Positions 1 to 6,969 of a stretch of DNA of 10,163 nucleotides are shown in pieces. A program made the position numbers and the translations under genes. The stretch's first letter is position 1, and each line of letters opens with the position of its first letter. Source of the stretch: Dehalococcoidales bacterium (GTDB lineage Bacteria; Chloroflexota; Dehalococcoidia; Dehalococcoidales; UBA3254); NCBI GenBank assembly GCA_028718465.1, contig JAQULX010000065.1, positions 1 through 10,163 on the forward strand, given 5' to 3'. The notes under the pieces were generated by a model. It was not told the origin of the DNA. It worked only from the letters and a program-made list of their open reading frames with translations, and did no database searches.

Positions 1-911
1 CCATGTGCGCCATGTCGCCGGCCATAGTAATCAAGACCGTAGCTGTCTGGACAGAAAGAGCCAGACTGGGTTTTCTGAATGCCCTCATATTCGCCTCCTG
101 GTCGATCTTTTCCATGATGGCCAGCATGACCAGTGCCACCGTACTATCGCCTTTGCTGGGTGGATGGCGGAACGTGTTTTTCCTGCTGGCTTTGCCTCTG
201 GTCGTCATTGGTCTGCTGTGGCTCTTTACCGGACGCGAACCAAAAAGAGGCGAAGTCCCCGTAGCTCCCTCCGGGCAGGTCCCTCTGGGTGAAGCCCTGT
301 CCAGGGTAATCCGTATCAAAGAAGTCTGGTTTATCGGGATCATCTCTCTGGCGTTTTGGGGCGCCAATAATGGGTTCCTGGGATATCTTCCTACTTATTT
401 GCGCAATATCGGATGGTCTCCTGCCAGCGCTGATGGCGCATTTACTGCCTTTAATGCCGCTTCTCTCGTAGGCATTGTTCCCATGATTTTCCTGGCCAAC
501 AGATTAAAAGCGCACAGGGCCATGTTTTTCTTCTCGATGATGGCAGTGGTCTTAAACCTGGCTCTGATACCCCTGACAGACGGTGGAGGTGTCTGGGCAG
601 TGATTATTATCTCCGCTTTTTTCAGAAGCGCCGCTTTGCCGCTGACCACCGTCGTCCTGTATGAGACCAGGGGGGTTGGCAATTCTTACGGCGGCACCGC
701 CCTGGGACTGGTCACCTCTATCGGCATGATCGGTGGCTTTGCGGCCCCTCCGCTGGGAAATTCTCTGGAAAGCCTGGGCCCGGGTGCGCCGTTTTTCTTC
801 TGGTCGGCGCTGGTGGCGGTCTCTTTGCCGCTGTTCTTTTTCATCAAGAAAAGAACGGGAATCCCGGCAGAAATTGAAGAGACCGGCCAGCTGGTCAAGA
901 GCGGCCAGTAA
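1..911 (+). CDS. MFS transporter, C-terminal part (5' end outside window)
   Basis: This is a membrane transporter of the major facilitator superfamily; its substrate cannot be told. The frame is open to the left edge and the first visible Met (position 3) looks internal, so the true start is upstream. About 302 residues are visible, against 400-430 for a full MFS protein. Counting from that Met, hydrophobic segments lie near residues 23-45, 57-75, 108-128, 146-165, 172-190, 196-216, 230-250 and 262-282, that is eight of the usual twelve. The first two would close the N-terminal half: the stretch GGWRNVFF (53-60) is the typical entry to TM6. A charged loop (77-106) separates the halves. The tail after residue 282 is hydrophilic and ends in TAA at 909-911. 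No strong terminator follows. An organic-anion or nitrate/cyanate-type permease is possible, but the family assignment rests on general MFS features only. Confidence 0.85.
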   Translation, partial: MCAMSPAIVIKTVAVWTERARLGFLNALIFASWSIFSMMASMTSATVLSPLLGGWRNVFFLLALPLVVIGLLWLFTGREPKRGEVPVAPSGQVPLGEALSRVIRIKEVWFIGIISLAFWGANNGFLGYLPTYLRNIGWSPASADGAFTAFNAASLVGIVPMIFLANRLKAHRAMFFFSMMAVVLNLALIPLTDGGGVWAVIIISAFFRSAALPLTTVVLYETRGVGNSYGGTALGLVTSIGMIGGFAAPPLGNSLESLGPGAPFFFWSALVAVSLPLFFFIKKRTGIPAEIEETGQLVKSGQ

Positions 912-969
912 GCCGGCAGGCCAGCCACATCACAAATAACCACTTCTGGAAATATTATTTTCATTTTTA

Positions 970-979
970 ATTGTACAAT
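970..979. repeat. 10-bp perfect palindrome ATTGTACAAT
   Basis: A perfect palindrome lies 58 bases after the stop of the left MFS gene, in the spacer before the universal stress gene. Its core TTGTACAA occurs again at 8959-8966 in another intergenic spacer, just upstream of a peptide ABC ATPase gene. It could be a regulator site, but palindromes this short arise by chance and no regulator gene is in the window. Confidence 0.3.
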
Positions 980-992
980 CTAAGCAGAGGTA

Positions 993-1012
993 GCTGTCGC
1001 CTTAGCGATAGC
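993..1012. other. Hairpin in the spacer between the MFS and universal stress genes
   Basis: GCTGTCGC (993-1000) and GCGATAGC (1005-1012) can form an 8-bp stem with one G-U pair and a four-base CTTA loop. No run of T follows, so it is not a standard intrinsic terminator. It could end the MFS message weakly or be an RNA structure in a 5' leader. I compared the region from memory with common riboswitch consensus cores and recognised none. Confidence 0.4.
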
Positions 1013-1016
1013 CGAC

Positions 1017-1047
1017 TTGCCAGTTAGTCCGTCTGAAACAATATATT
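1017..1047 (+). promoter_or_regulatory. Possible sigma-70 promoter for the universal stress gene
   Basis: TTGCCA (1017-1022, five of six bases of the -35 consensus) is followed after 19 bases by TATATT (1042-1047, five of six of the -10 consensus). The spacing is longer than the ideal 17. A start near 1054 would give a leader of about 80 bases before the ATG at 1136. This is a pattern match only. Confidence 0.25.
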
Positions 1048-1135
1048 AGCATTGTCTATGGCAGAACCATTAAAGAAAGTGTCACTCTACCAACAGGGAT
1101 AAATAATAAAAAAAACCGGAGCGGGGTGTATAAAA

Positions 1136-2083
1136 ATGTACAGGAATATGCTGGTGCCACTGGATGGGTCTGAATTAGCGGAAGAAGTATTTCCTTATGC
1201 TGAAGAGCTGGCAGGCAGATTGGACCTGGATCTGTTCTTCCTCAATGTTTGCCCGCCCAATGAGACCGAGTTAGTGCCGGTACGTCAGGCATATCTGAAT
1301 CAAAAGACGGAAATGGTCTGGAGCCGGATTGGTGATATTCGCACGAAAACCGGAGCGCCGGCAAACATCAAGACCGTCGGGGCAGTCGGCAAGGTGGTGG
1401 TGGGCGATCCGGCCGAGGAAATCTTGAAATTTGCGGAAGAAAACGAGATAGATATTATTTTAATGGCGACGCAGGGGCGCTCGGGAATCAGACCCTGGGC
1501 TCTCGGAAGCGTCGCCTATAAAGTGTTGCACGCCTCGAAAGTTCCTGTCTGGCTGGTCCGCAGTAGAATACCGCGAGAAACAATCTATGACAAATGGCCC
1601 CGGCGTACAATCCTGGTCCCTCTGGACCGCTCTCCATTAGCGGAATCAGCTTTGCCTCATGCTGAAGCCTTAGCCAAACAGAGGGGCCTGGAGGCAGTCG
1701 AGGTCCTGCTTTTAAATGTTTGTGATCCTGATCTCTTTCATGAGCTGGTTTATTATACCAATCCCGGATATCCTCCTGCTACACCTTTAAAATACGACGA
1801 GTATGTGAGGCATGAGATTTCCCGGGCTGTAGAGGAAAGCCGCAGGTATCTGGAGAAGGTAGCGGACAGACTGGCAGCAGCCGGAGTTAATACCAGGACG
1901 GAAGTCCTGGTTGGTAATCCTGCCGAAGAACTTATCAGGTATACCGGGCAAAACCTTTTTCAGCTTATCGTCATGACCAGTCACGGCCATTCCGGTTTTA
2001 AGCACCTGGTTTTCGGCAGCGTGGCTGAAAAAATCGTCCTCCAGGGTCGTAATCCGGTCTTTGTAATAATGGCTGAGAGCTAG
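1136..2083 (+). CDS. Tandem-domain universal stress protein (UspA family)
   Basis: This is a soluble cytoplasmic protein of 315 residues with two fused UspA domains, about residues 1-145 and 155-315. Each domain opens with the typical first strand and nucleotide loop: VPLDGS at 7-12 and VPLDRS at 161-166. Each ends with the ATP-binding loop of the G-9x-GS type: G114 with GS 124-125, and G284 with GS 294-295. Both loops are intact, so both domains may bind ATP. The matching internal phrases VVGDPAEE (88-95) and LVGNPAEE (258-265) show that the halves arose by duplication. Tandem Usp proteins are linked to survival under starvation, oxidative or energy stress, usually without a known enzymatic reaction. 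The ATG is preceded by a purine-rich stretch with GGAG at 1118-1121 and GGGGTG at 1123-1128. The gene stands alone and ends in a TAG that overlaps the stop of the convergent molybdoenzyme gene. Confidence 0.93.
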   Translation: MYRNMLVPLDGSELAEEVFPYAEELAGRLDLDLFFLNVCPPNETELVPVRQAYLNQKTEMVWSRIGDIRTKTGAPANIKTVGAVGKVVVGDPAEEILKFAEENEIDIILMATQGRSGIRPWALGSVAYKVLHASKVPVWLVRSRIPRETIYDKWPRRTILVPLDRSPLAESALPHAEALAKQRGLEAVEVLLLNVCDPDLFHELVYYTNPGYPPATPLKYDEYVRHEISRAVEESRRYLEKVADRLAAAGVNTRTEVLVGNPAEELIRYTGQNLFQLIVMTSHGHSGFKHLVFGSVAEKIVLQGRNPVFVIMAES

Positions 2084-4737
2084 GGACCTTCAATATATTG
2101 TTCCAAACGCAGCCCGGCTCCCGCTTTGTAAGGCCTTTTAAAAGCTCCCGGGTATTTCCTGCGCAGCCCTTCCAGATCAGCCGCGGCAACCTCGACCAGG
2201 AAGCCGCTGCATACCATTCCGGTCGCGTTTTTCGATGTTGTATGATGAGGAGTGATGGTATTGATGGCTCCGCCCCGGTCCAGTTCCCCGGGAACGATCG
2301 GATCGTACCTGGCCCCGTGGTCCATGTAGACCACTCCGGGCATGATTCTCTCTGTCACATAAGCACCGCCCAGGACCGCGCCTCTCTCATTAAACACCTG
2401 GATTATATCGCCGTTTTTGATTTTGCGATGTTCGGCATCTTCTGAGTGGATCCACAGCGGCTCATAGTAATAGCCGTCCGGACCCTTGATCTTGCATGTC
2501 GGTGCTTCCCTTGTCCAGGAAATATCATCGCACTGGGCATGCACTCTCCACCGGCCGTGGTTGGACATCAACAGCAGAGGATATTTTTTGGCTCTTTCGC
2601 TGGAAAGCCGGTCGTCATGCTCTTCGCTCCTCTCTATCCAGTGAGGCACAGGAGGTCTTTCCCTGTCATCGGGGAAGTGCCTGGCCAGGTTTTGAGAGTA
2701 AAACTCGACCTTGCCCGAGGGAGTCTTTAAAGGATTATTTTCAGGGTCTTCATTGAATTTAATCAGTCCGCGCGGATATTTTTTCCAATCAGGATCGGTA
2801 GGAATGACAAAATATTTCTTTTGATCCCATTCTTCAAAGCTGATTAGCTTTTGGACGCCGGAATTTTCAAATCCGAACCTGATCCAATCTTTCACAGTCC
2901 GGCCTTCACTGAATTCTTTCAACAAGCCGAATTTCTCGGCGATGATACAGGAGATCTCCCAATCGCTTTTAGCCTCGCCGACCGGCGGGATGCATTTTTC
3001 CTGGTGCATCAATATGCCGAACTGACCGTTGCCAAGGTCTGCTAAAATATCCTCCAGTTCGAATTTGGTATTCACCGGCAGGATAATATCGGCAAACAGG
3101 CAGTCGTTCTCCATCCAGGGATGCTGGGCCAGGATAAACTCTATCTTCGGGCTTCTCAGGGCTTTTATGTAGGTATTGGTATCATTCCAGCAGGTGATCC
3201 AGCAGGGAGTATCCGTCCAGATCATATGCACCTCTGAACAGCCCTCCGCCGGGTAGGTATACTTCACGAACTGGTCTTCCACATCGGCATTCAGCAAGGT
3301 CGTGCCGTACCAGCTTATCGGCGGATTCAGAATCGCATCCGGAATGAGGTTCTTGGGAATGAACTGTTTGGGATAGATCGTGCCCGGTTTTAAACCGGTC
3401 CCCATGGACATGTGCGGCACTCCGGTTCTGGTATCCCAGACTAAGGAAACGATCTCTCCCCGGGTTGTCGAACTCAGGTCCGGACGCATCGACCAGCGTG
3501 GCATAGGCATTCTGTCATGAATCTGCCACTCAAACATTTTGACCTGATGAATGCCCGGTTTGCCCAGTCCCTGCATGGCCAGGAGCAAGACTTCCAGTCG
3601 GCCTGTCTCGGTGGAGAAAGCGCCTCGGATGCCGGGACCGCCATTGCTGTGCGGCAGTGTGGTTCGTTTGGATGCCCAGTCCCGTGCCAGCGCTTTAATA
3701 GTCCATTCCGGGACACCGCATTTTCTGGAAGCCCATTCCGGGGTCTTGGGAATGCCGTCTTCTTTACCTGTTACATATTCGACGAATTTATCAAAGCCGT
3801 AGGTATGTTTGGCAACATATTCCTTGTCATACAAACCTTCCTGTATCCAGATGTAAGCGACGGCCAGACGCATAGCGGCGTCAGTATTGGGCAGGATAGG
3901 AATCCACTTGTCAGCGTGGATGGCGCAGCCGTAGTTGACATCCGGGCAGATATAGACCTGCTTGATGCCCAGTTCCGCCCACCAATAACATAACCGGCTG
4001 GCCATCTGACCGTTAAAACCCCAGGGGGTGGTTTCCGGATCTGCGCCCCAGAATAAAAGGAGCTGGGTGTTTTCGGCAATATCCAGCATGACGTTTTCGC
4101 ACGGGCCCATCTGCCCCACCGGCTCCATACCCCAGACGTGCTTGGAACCCCAGTAAAAGCCTTCCCAGCTATCCGGGTTACGTGCCTGGATGGTATATCC
4201 ACCCAGCATTCTCAATAACCGGGTCTCACAGCCATGAGCGGTATGAACATTCTTGGTTTCACAATGGCCGTCTGCCTGAAGCAGCAAGCCGTAGGGACCG
4301 TATTGTTTATGAATTCTTTTAATCTCTTTGACTATAATATCAATAGCCTCATCCCAGGAGATTCTTTCGTATTTGCTCTCACCGCGCTTTTCCGTATGGC
4401 GTTCACCATCGGGATTCCAGTCTACCCTTTTCATGGGGTAGAGAATCCTGTTGGGTGAATAGACTCTCTTTTTATAGGCCAGGCTATAAGGAGGGATCAA
4501 GGTTTTCATTCCCGGCTCAAAGACCGTTTCGCGGACCTCCATCTTCCAGGGATTGAATTGCTGGGGATCATATCTCCAGTCGAAATGCAGGGGTCTGATC
4601 CTGACGATCCTGCCGTCTTTGACATCCACAATAGAGGAGTTTGAGTTGGGGGAAAAACCAATTGTCATAGGAAGGGACTGTTCCCCTGTCTTCGCAGCCG
4701 GTACTGTTTTCTCAGGGGATGCTTTTCTTTCTTTCAC
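2080..4737 (-). CDS. Molybdopterin (bis-MGD) enzyme, pyrogallol transhydroxylase large-subunit-like
   Basis: This 885-residue protein belongs to the DMSO-reductase family of Mo/W bis-MGD enzymes and looks closest to the large (alpha) subunit of pyrogallol-phloroglucinol transhydroxylase of Pelobacter acidigallici (about 875 residues). The phrase PMKR..D.NPDGER (101-113), the ERISWDEA motif (124-131), NPDSWEG (187-193), WGADPET (230-236) and the C-terminal MGD-binding part (about 720-850) support this. Ser190 in Asp189-Ser190-Trp191 is the expected molybdenum ligand, and His158 sits where an active-site His is expected. The N-terminus has NSNSS instead of a CxxCxxxC motif, so no [4Fe-4S] cluster is expected, as in the transhydroxylase. 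There is no Tat signal, so it is probably cytoplasmic. The tyrosine known in the transhydroxylase pocket has no counterpart between residues 395 and 454, so the substrate may differ. No small Fe-S subunit gene lies beside it. The start is GTG at 4737 with a strong AGGAGG; Met24 has no such site. A distant molybdopterin oxidoreductase of unknown substrate is the alternative. Confidence 0.85.
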   Translation of the reverse strand: MKERKASPEKTVPAAKTGEQSLPMTIGFSPNSNSSIVDVKDGRIVRIRPLHFDWRYDPQQFNPWKMEVRETVFEPGMKTLIPPYSLAYKKRVYSPNRILYPMKRVDWNPDGERHTEKRGESKYERISWDEAIDIIVKEIKRIHKQYGPYGLLLQADGHCETKNVHTAHGCETRLLRMLGGYTIQARNPDSWEGFYWGSKHVWGMEPVGQMGPCENVMLDIAENTQLLLFWGADPETTPWGFNGQMASRLCYWWAELGIKQVYICPDVNYGCAIHADKWIPILPNTDAAMRLAVAYIWIQEGLYDKEYVAKHTYGFDKFVEYVTGKEDGIPKTPEWASRKCGVPEWTIKALARDWASKRTTLPHSNGGPGIRGAFSTETGRLEVLLLAMQGLGKPGIHQVKMFEWQIHDRMPMPRWSMRPDLSSTTRGEIVSLVWDTRTGVPHMSMGTGLKPGTIYPKQFIPKNLIPDAILNPPISWYGTTLLNADVEDQFVKYTYPAEGCSEVHMIWTDTPCWITCWNDTNTYIKALRSPKIEFILAQHPWMENDCLFADIILPVNTKFELEDILADLGNGQFGILMHQEKCIPPVGEAKSDWEISCIIAEKFGLLKEFSEGRTVKDWIRFGFENSGVQKLISFEEWDQKKYFVIPTDPDWKKYPRGLIKFNEDPENNPLKTPSGKVEFYSQNLARHFPDDRERPPVPHWIERSEEHDDRLSSERAKKYPLLLMSNHGRWRVHAQCDDISWTREAPTCKIKGPDGYYYEPLWIHSEDAEHRKIKNGDIIQVFNERGAVLGGAYVTERIMPGVVYMDHGARYDPIVPGELDRGGAINTITPHHTTSKNATGMVCSGFLVEVAAADLEGLRRKYPGAFKRPYKAGAGLRLEQYIEGP

Positions 4738-4742
4738 TTTTC

Positions 4743-4748
4743 CCTCCT
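4743..4748 (-). promoter_or_regulatory. Shine-Dalgarno AGGAGG for the molybdoenzyme
   Basis: On the minus strand AGGAGG lies five bases before the GTG at 4737. This supports GTG over the in-frame ATG at 4668 (Met24), whose upstream bases are mainly pyrimidines. Confidence 0.8.
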
Positions 4749-4753
4749 GCCAT

Positions 4754-4782
4754 ATTTTAAGATTTTACCGGGAGCATGTCTA
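4754..4782 (-). promoter_or_regulatory. Possible promoter for the molybdoenzyme
   Basis: On the minus strand TAGACA (4777-4782, five of six of the -35 consensus) is 17 bases from TAAAAT (4754-4759, five of six of the -10 consensus). The predicted start near 4747 would leave only about ten leader bases and would begin inside the Shine-Dalgarno sequence, which weakens the call. A second TAAAAT at 4762-4767 would give a longer leader but lacks a good -35. Confidence 0.25.
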
Positions 4783-4809
4783 GAAATGTTGATTTTGATA
4801 CGATATGAT
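4781..4809 (+). promoter_or_regulatory. Possible promoter for thyX
   Basis: TAGAAA (4781-4786, four of six) is 17 bases from TATGAT (4804-4809, five of six of the -10 consensus). A start near 4816 would give a leader of nearly 50 bases. Its -35 box overlaps the candidate -35 of the divergent molybdoenzyme promoter by two bases around the TCTAGA at 4779-4784. Confidence 0.35.
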
Positions 4810-4863
4810 TATTGAGAATGCTTTGGATACCCTGTTGAAGCGTCTATCCAGTAAGGAGAATGA

Positions 4864-5454
4864 ATGGACTACAATATCGAAGTAAAACTCCTGGCTATTA
4901 CCCCTGACAGCGAAAATCTCCTGGAACGGGCGGGACGGATCTGTTATGCCAGCGAGGATAAACTGGGCACCAACGAAAAATGGCTGCAGACCAGGATCAA
5001 ACAGGGGCATGAAAGCCTGATAGAACATGCCAGCGCTACCTTTTATATCAAGGCTTCCCGCGCCCTGACCCATGAACTGGTACGCCATCGCATCGCCAGT
5101 TATTCGCAGCGCAGCCAGCGCTATATAAAAGAAACGAAAGCAGACTACATAATACCCCCTGAGATCTCGGAGAATACTGACTCGGAGGCGGCGCAGGTAT
5201 TCAGTCAGGCGATGTCAGCGGCTTGGAAAGCTTACCGCCTTCTTTTAAGTGAAGGAGTCAAGCCGGAAATCGCCCGCTATGTGCTGCCGAATGCCTGTGC
5301 CACGGATATAGTCTGTACCTGGAATTTCCGCGAGATCAGACACATCATTAAGACTCGCACCAGTGCGGCGGCTTTGCCGGAGATGAGAGCAGTGGCCGGC
5401 AAGATAGCCGATATTATGAGGGAGCAGTCACCGAAAGTCTTCGGGGACCTGTAA
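4864..5454 (+). CDS. thyX: Flavin-dependent thymidylate synthase ThyX
   Basis: ThyX makes dTMP from dUMP in the cytoplasm, using methylene-tetrahydrofolate as carbon donor and NAD(P)H through FAD, with tetrahydrofolate as product. It replaces ThyA and does not need a coupled dihydrofolate reductase. The signature RHR-7x-S is complete: Arg74-His75-Arg76 and Ser84, in the run RHRIASYSQRSQRY. GHES (48-51) with His55 is the usual N-terminal flavin-site stretch. The C-terminal part has EIARYVLP (135-142) and the NFREIRH region (154-160) with downstream Arg165, as expected for substrate binding. At 196 residues it is slightly shorter than many ThyX proteins (210-250) but seems complete. The ATG follows AAGGAG (4853-4858) at a good distance. 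The gene is divergent from the molybdoenzyme and stands alone; no other nucleotide-metabolism gene is near. Confidence 0.96.
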   Translation: MDYNIEVKLLAITPDSENLLERAGRICYASEDKLGTNEKWLQTRIKQGHESLIEHASATFYIKASRALTHELVRHRIASYSQRSQRYIKETKADYIIPPEISENTDSEAAQVFSQAMSAAWKAYRLLLSEGVKPEIARYVLPNACATDIVCTWNFREIRHIIKTRTSAAALPEMRAVAGKIADIMREQSPKVFGDL

Positions 5455-5506
5455 ATTTATTTACTCATGTTGCGGCTTAAGTAAGTTCTGATCTCAAAGG
5501 GCAATG

Positions 5507-5535
5507 AGCCATGGCAGGGTCACCCTGCCCTGGCT
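5507..5535. terminator. Strong hairpin between convergent thyX and exporter genes
   Basis: AGCCA-T-GGCAGGG (5507-5519) pairs with CCCTGCC-C-TGGCT (5523-5535) around a three-base TCA loop: twelve base pairs with one mismatch, GC-rich. It lies in the 106-base spacer between two genes that converge, where a two-way terminator would be expected. Neither side has a long T tract (only TTT on the plus side), so the stop may be weak or the element may instead be a dispersed hairpin repeat. Confidence 0.5.
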
Positions 5536-5560
5536 TTACCAGAGGCGTAAGGGGAGTTAT

Positions 5561-6868
5561 TTAATTCAGTTTTCTGATCCTGGGAGCAAAAACCAGAGCC
5601 GATATTGAAATCAGAGTAAGTATCACCGCGAATCCACCGATGGTCCACTGGGGGCTGATCTGGTCTGACAAAATGCCGGCCAGGAAAGTCCCCAGACCGC
5701 TTAATCCAAAAGTCATGACCATGAGGCTCATCACTCTGCCCATATACTGGGGTTCGGTAAGAGATTGGATGAGAGTCATTCCTGTGGTGATATGCCCGGT
5801 TTGCCCTATTCCGATAATGAATATTACCACCAGCGAGAGCGCCCAGTTGGCAGATATCGCAAAAACAAGCAGTGCCAGGCTTAATACCAGAGTGGATGCC
5901 AGATGGATTAATCCCCGCCGGGGAATGAACATGGAGGCCATTAGGATCGAGGTGAGTAAGGCCCCGGCCCCGGAGACACTCATAAATATACCCAGGCCGG
6001 TGGCGCCGACCTTCAGAATATCATCCGTGAAGATTGGAAGCAGGTTTTGAAAAGGCATAAAGAACAGTACCACGATGAAATCGAAGCTCAGTATAAACAG
6101 GATTTTATAGTTTGCTTTGATATATAGTAGACCCTGTTTGATATCATCCAGCGGATGATTATGTTTGACAGATGCCACCGGAATATTGGGAATAAAGGCT
6201 GTAAAAACAACGCCCATAAAAAATAAACCCGCCATGATGAAGTACACGAAGGCGAAACCTACCGCATCGATAAGGAAACCCGCGATCGCCGGCGAGACCA
6301 GGCGGAAGATATTCAGACCCATAGTATAGAGTGAAACGGCATTCATCAGATGAGAGCGGTCCACCAGTTCAGGGATGATAGATTGGCGGGCCGGCATGGT
6401 GAAGGCAAAGACAATCCCGGAAAAAATAGAGGTCGCCAGAAGGACCCACCAGGATTCAGGATGGGATGGAGACATATAACCGGCGAGTATGGTGAAGCCG
6501 ATGATCGCCGTCACCAGGGTAGCTCCGGCTTGATTGACCTGAAGAAGGACCTTTTTCGACATCCGGTCGGCTATTAGTCCTCCAAATAAAGACAGCAGCA
6601 GCGTGGGTAATGCATTACCCAGTGCGACAACTCCCAAAATAGTGCCGGACCCGGTGATGCGGTATGCCAGAAGCGAGTTGGTAATCAATTGCATATTGAA
6701 AGCGCTCCACTGGCCTACCATGCTTAAAAAATAAAAGCTAAACCCCCGGTTTTTAAAAGAATCAAAAGTCTTGAACTTGCCTAAGAGGTTAAACAGTCTA
6801 TTACCGACAGCCGGTGATCTACTTGCTGGGTTCGAAGAAGGAGAATCTTGTTGTTGCTTGTCCTTCAA
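5561..6868 (-). CDS. MFS exporter, EntS-like (MFS_3) family
   Basis: This is a 435-residue inner-membrane transporter of the MFS_3 type, the family of the enterobactin exporter EntS and many putative drug or metabolite exporters. About 40 hydrophilic N-terminal residues rich in Gln, Ser and Pro are followed by twelve predicted membrane segments, with a central loop at about 230-250. The loop 2-3 MFS signature is GGLIADRMSKK (96-106). PARQSIIPELVDRSHLMNA (159-177) and the phrase SPAIAGFLID (192-201) are typical of this family. Energy should come from the proton gradient. The true substrate is unknown. The start is TTG at 6868, chosen because GGGAG (6875-6879 on the minus strand) lies six bases before it and no in-frame ATG or GTG is close upstream. 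It has its own likely promoter and palindromic operator candidate, so it is probably not simply the last gene of the ABC operon. Confidence 0.9.
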   Translation of the reverse strand: MKDKQQQDSPSSNPASRSPAVGNRLFNLLGKFKTFDSFKNRGFSFYFLSMVGQWSAFNMQLITNSLLAYRITGSGTILGVVALGNALPTLLLSLFGGLIADRMSKKVLLQVNQAGATLVTAIIGFTILAGYMSPSHPESWWVLLATSIFSGIVFAFTMPARQSIIPELVDRSHLMNAVSLYTMGLNIFRLVSPAIAGFLIDAVGFAFVYFIMAGLFFMGVVFTAFIPNIPVASVKHNHPLDDIKQGLLYIKANYKILFILSFDFIVVLFFMPFQNLLPIFTDDILKVGATGLGIFMSVSGAGALLTSILMASMFIPRRGLIHLASTLVLSLALLVFAISANWALSLVVIFIIGIGQTGHITTGMTLIQSLTEPQYMGRVMSLMVMTFGLSGLGTFLAGILSDQISPQWTIGGFAVILTLISISALVFAPRIRKLN

Positions 6869-6874
6869 GAAGGG

Positions 6875-6879
6875 CTCCC
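6875..6879 (-). promoter_or_regulatory. Shine-Dalgarno GGGAG for the TTG start of the exporter
   Basis: On the minus strand GGGAG lies six bases before the TTG at 6868. It supports a TTG start. Confidence 0.6.
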
Positions 6880-6895
6880 GGAATTGATTAATTCC
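6880..6895. promoter_or_regulatory. Near-perfect 16-bp palindrome, candidate operator
   Basis: GGAATTGATTAATTCC is a palindrome with seven of eight base pairs matching. It lies directly downstream of the TATAAT box of the exporter promoter, over the predicted transcription start, and ends next to the Shine-Dalgarno sequence. A repressor bound here would block transcription. No TetR-, MarR- or similar regulator gene is in the window to pair with it. Confidence 0.45.
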
Positions 6896-6925
6896 ATTAT
6901 ACTCTTAAGGTGGGCCTCCTGTTAG
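6896..6925 (-). promoter_or_regulatory. Probable promoter of the exporter gene
   Basis: On the minus strand a perfect TATAAT lies at 6896-6901. The best -35 is CTAACA (6920-6925, four of six) with an 18-base spacer. The start would fall near 6889, giving a leader of about 20 bases that contains the ribosome-binding site. Confidence 0.45.
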
Positions 6926-6941
6926 CGGGGATGGGATCTCT

Positions 6942-6957
6942 AAAAAATTCCTTTTTT
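6942..6957. terminator. A6/T6 inverted repeat after the DppF-type gene
   Basis: Six A and six T flank a four-base TTCC (6948-6951), 13 bases downstream of the ATPase stop at 6970. The stem is all A-T, so it is weak; read on the minus strand it ends in a T6 run. It might help end the ABC operon, but the lack of G-C pairs makes this doubtful. Confidence 0.25.
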
Positions 6958-6969
6958 GCCGGCGTCCTG

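Noticed and set aside
3517..3993. 158-codon open frame on the plus strand
   Set aside because: It lies fully antisense to the strongly conserved molybdoenzyme, has no family motif and no supported ribosome-binding site.
4666..4668. Met24 as the start of the molybdoenzyme
   Set aside because: The bases before it are pyrimidine-rich with no Shine-Dalgarno, while the GTG at 4737 has AGGAGG at a good distance.
2080..4737. Assignment as acetylene hydratase or formate dehydrogenase
   Set aside because: Both carry an N-terminal [4Fe-4S] cysteine motif, and formate dehydrogenase a (seleno)cysteine ligand; here the N-terminus has no such cysteines and the ligand position is Ser190.
6865..6897. Ten-codon mini-gene (minus strand, ATG at 6897) whose TGA overlaps the exporter's TTG start, like a leader peptide
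   Set aside because: Its ATG overlaps the TATAAT box, so the predicted transcript would not include it, and the nearest AGGAGG is 17 bases away.
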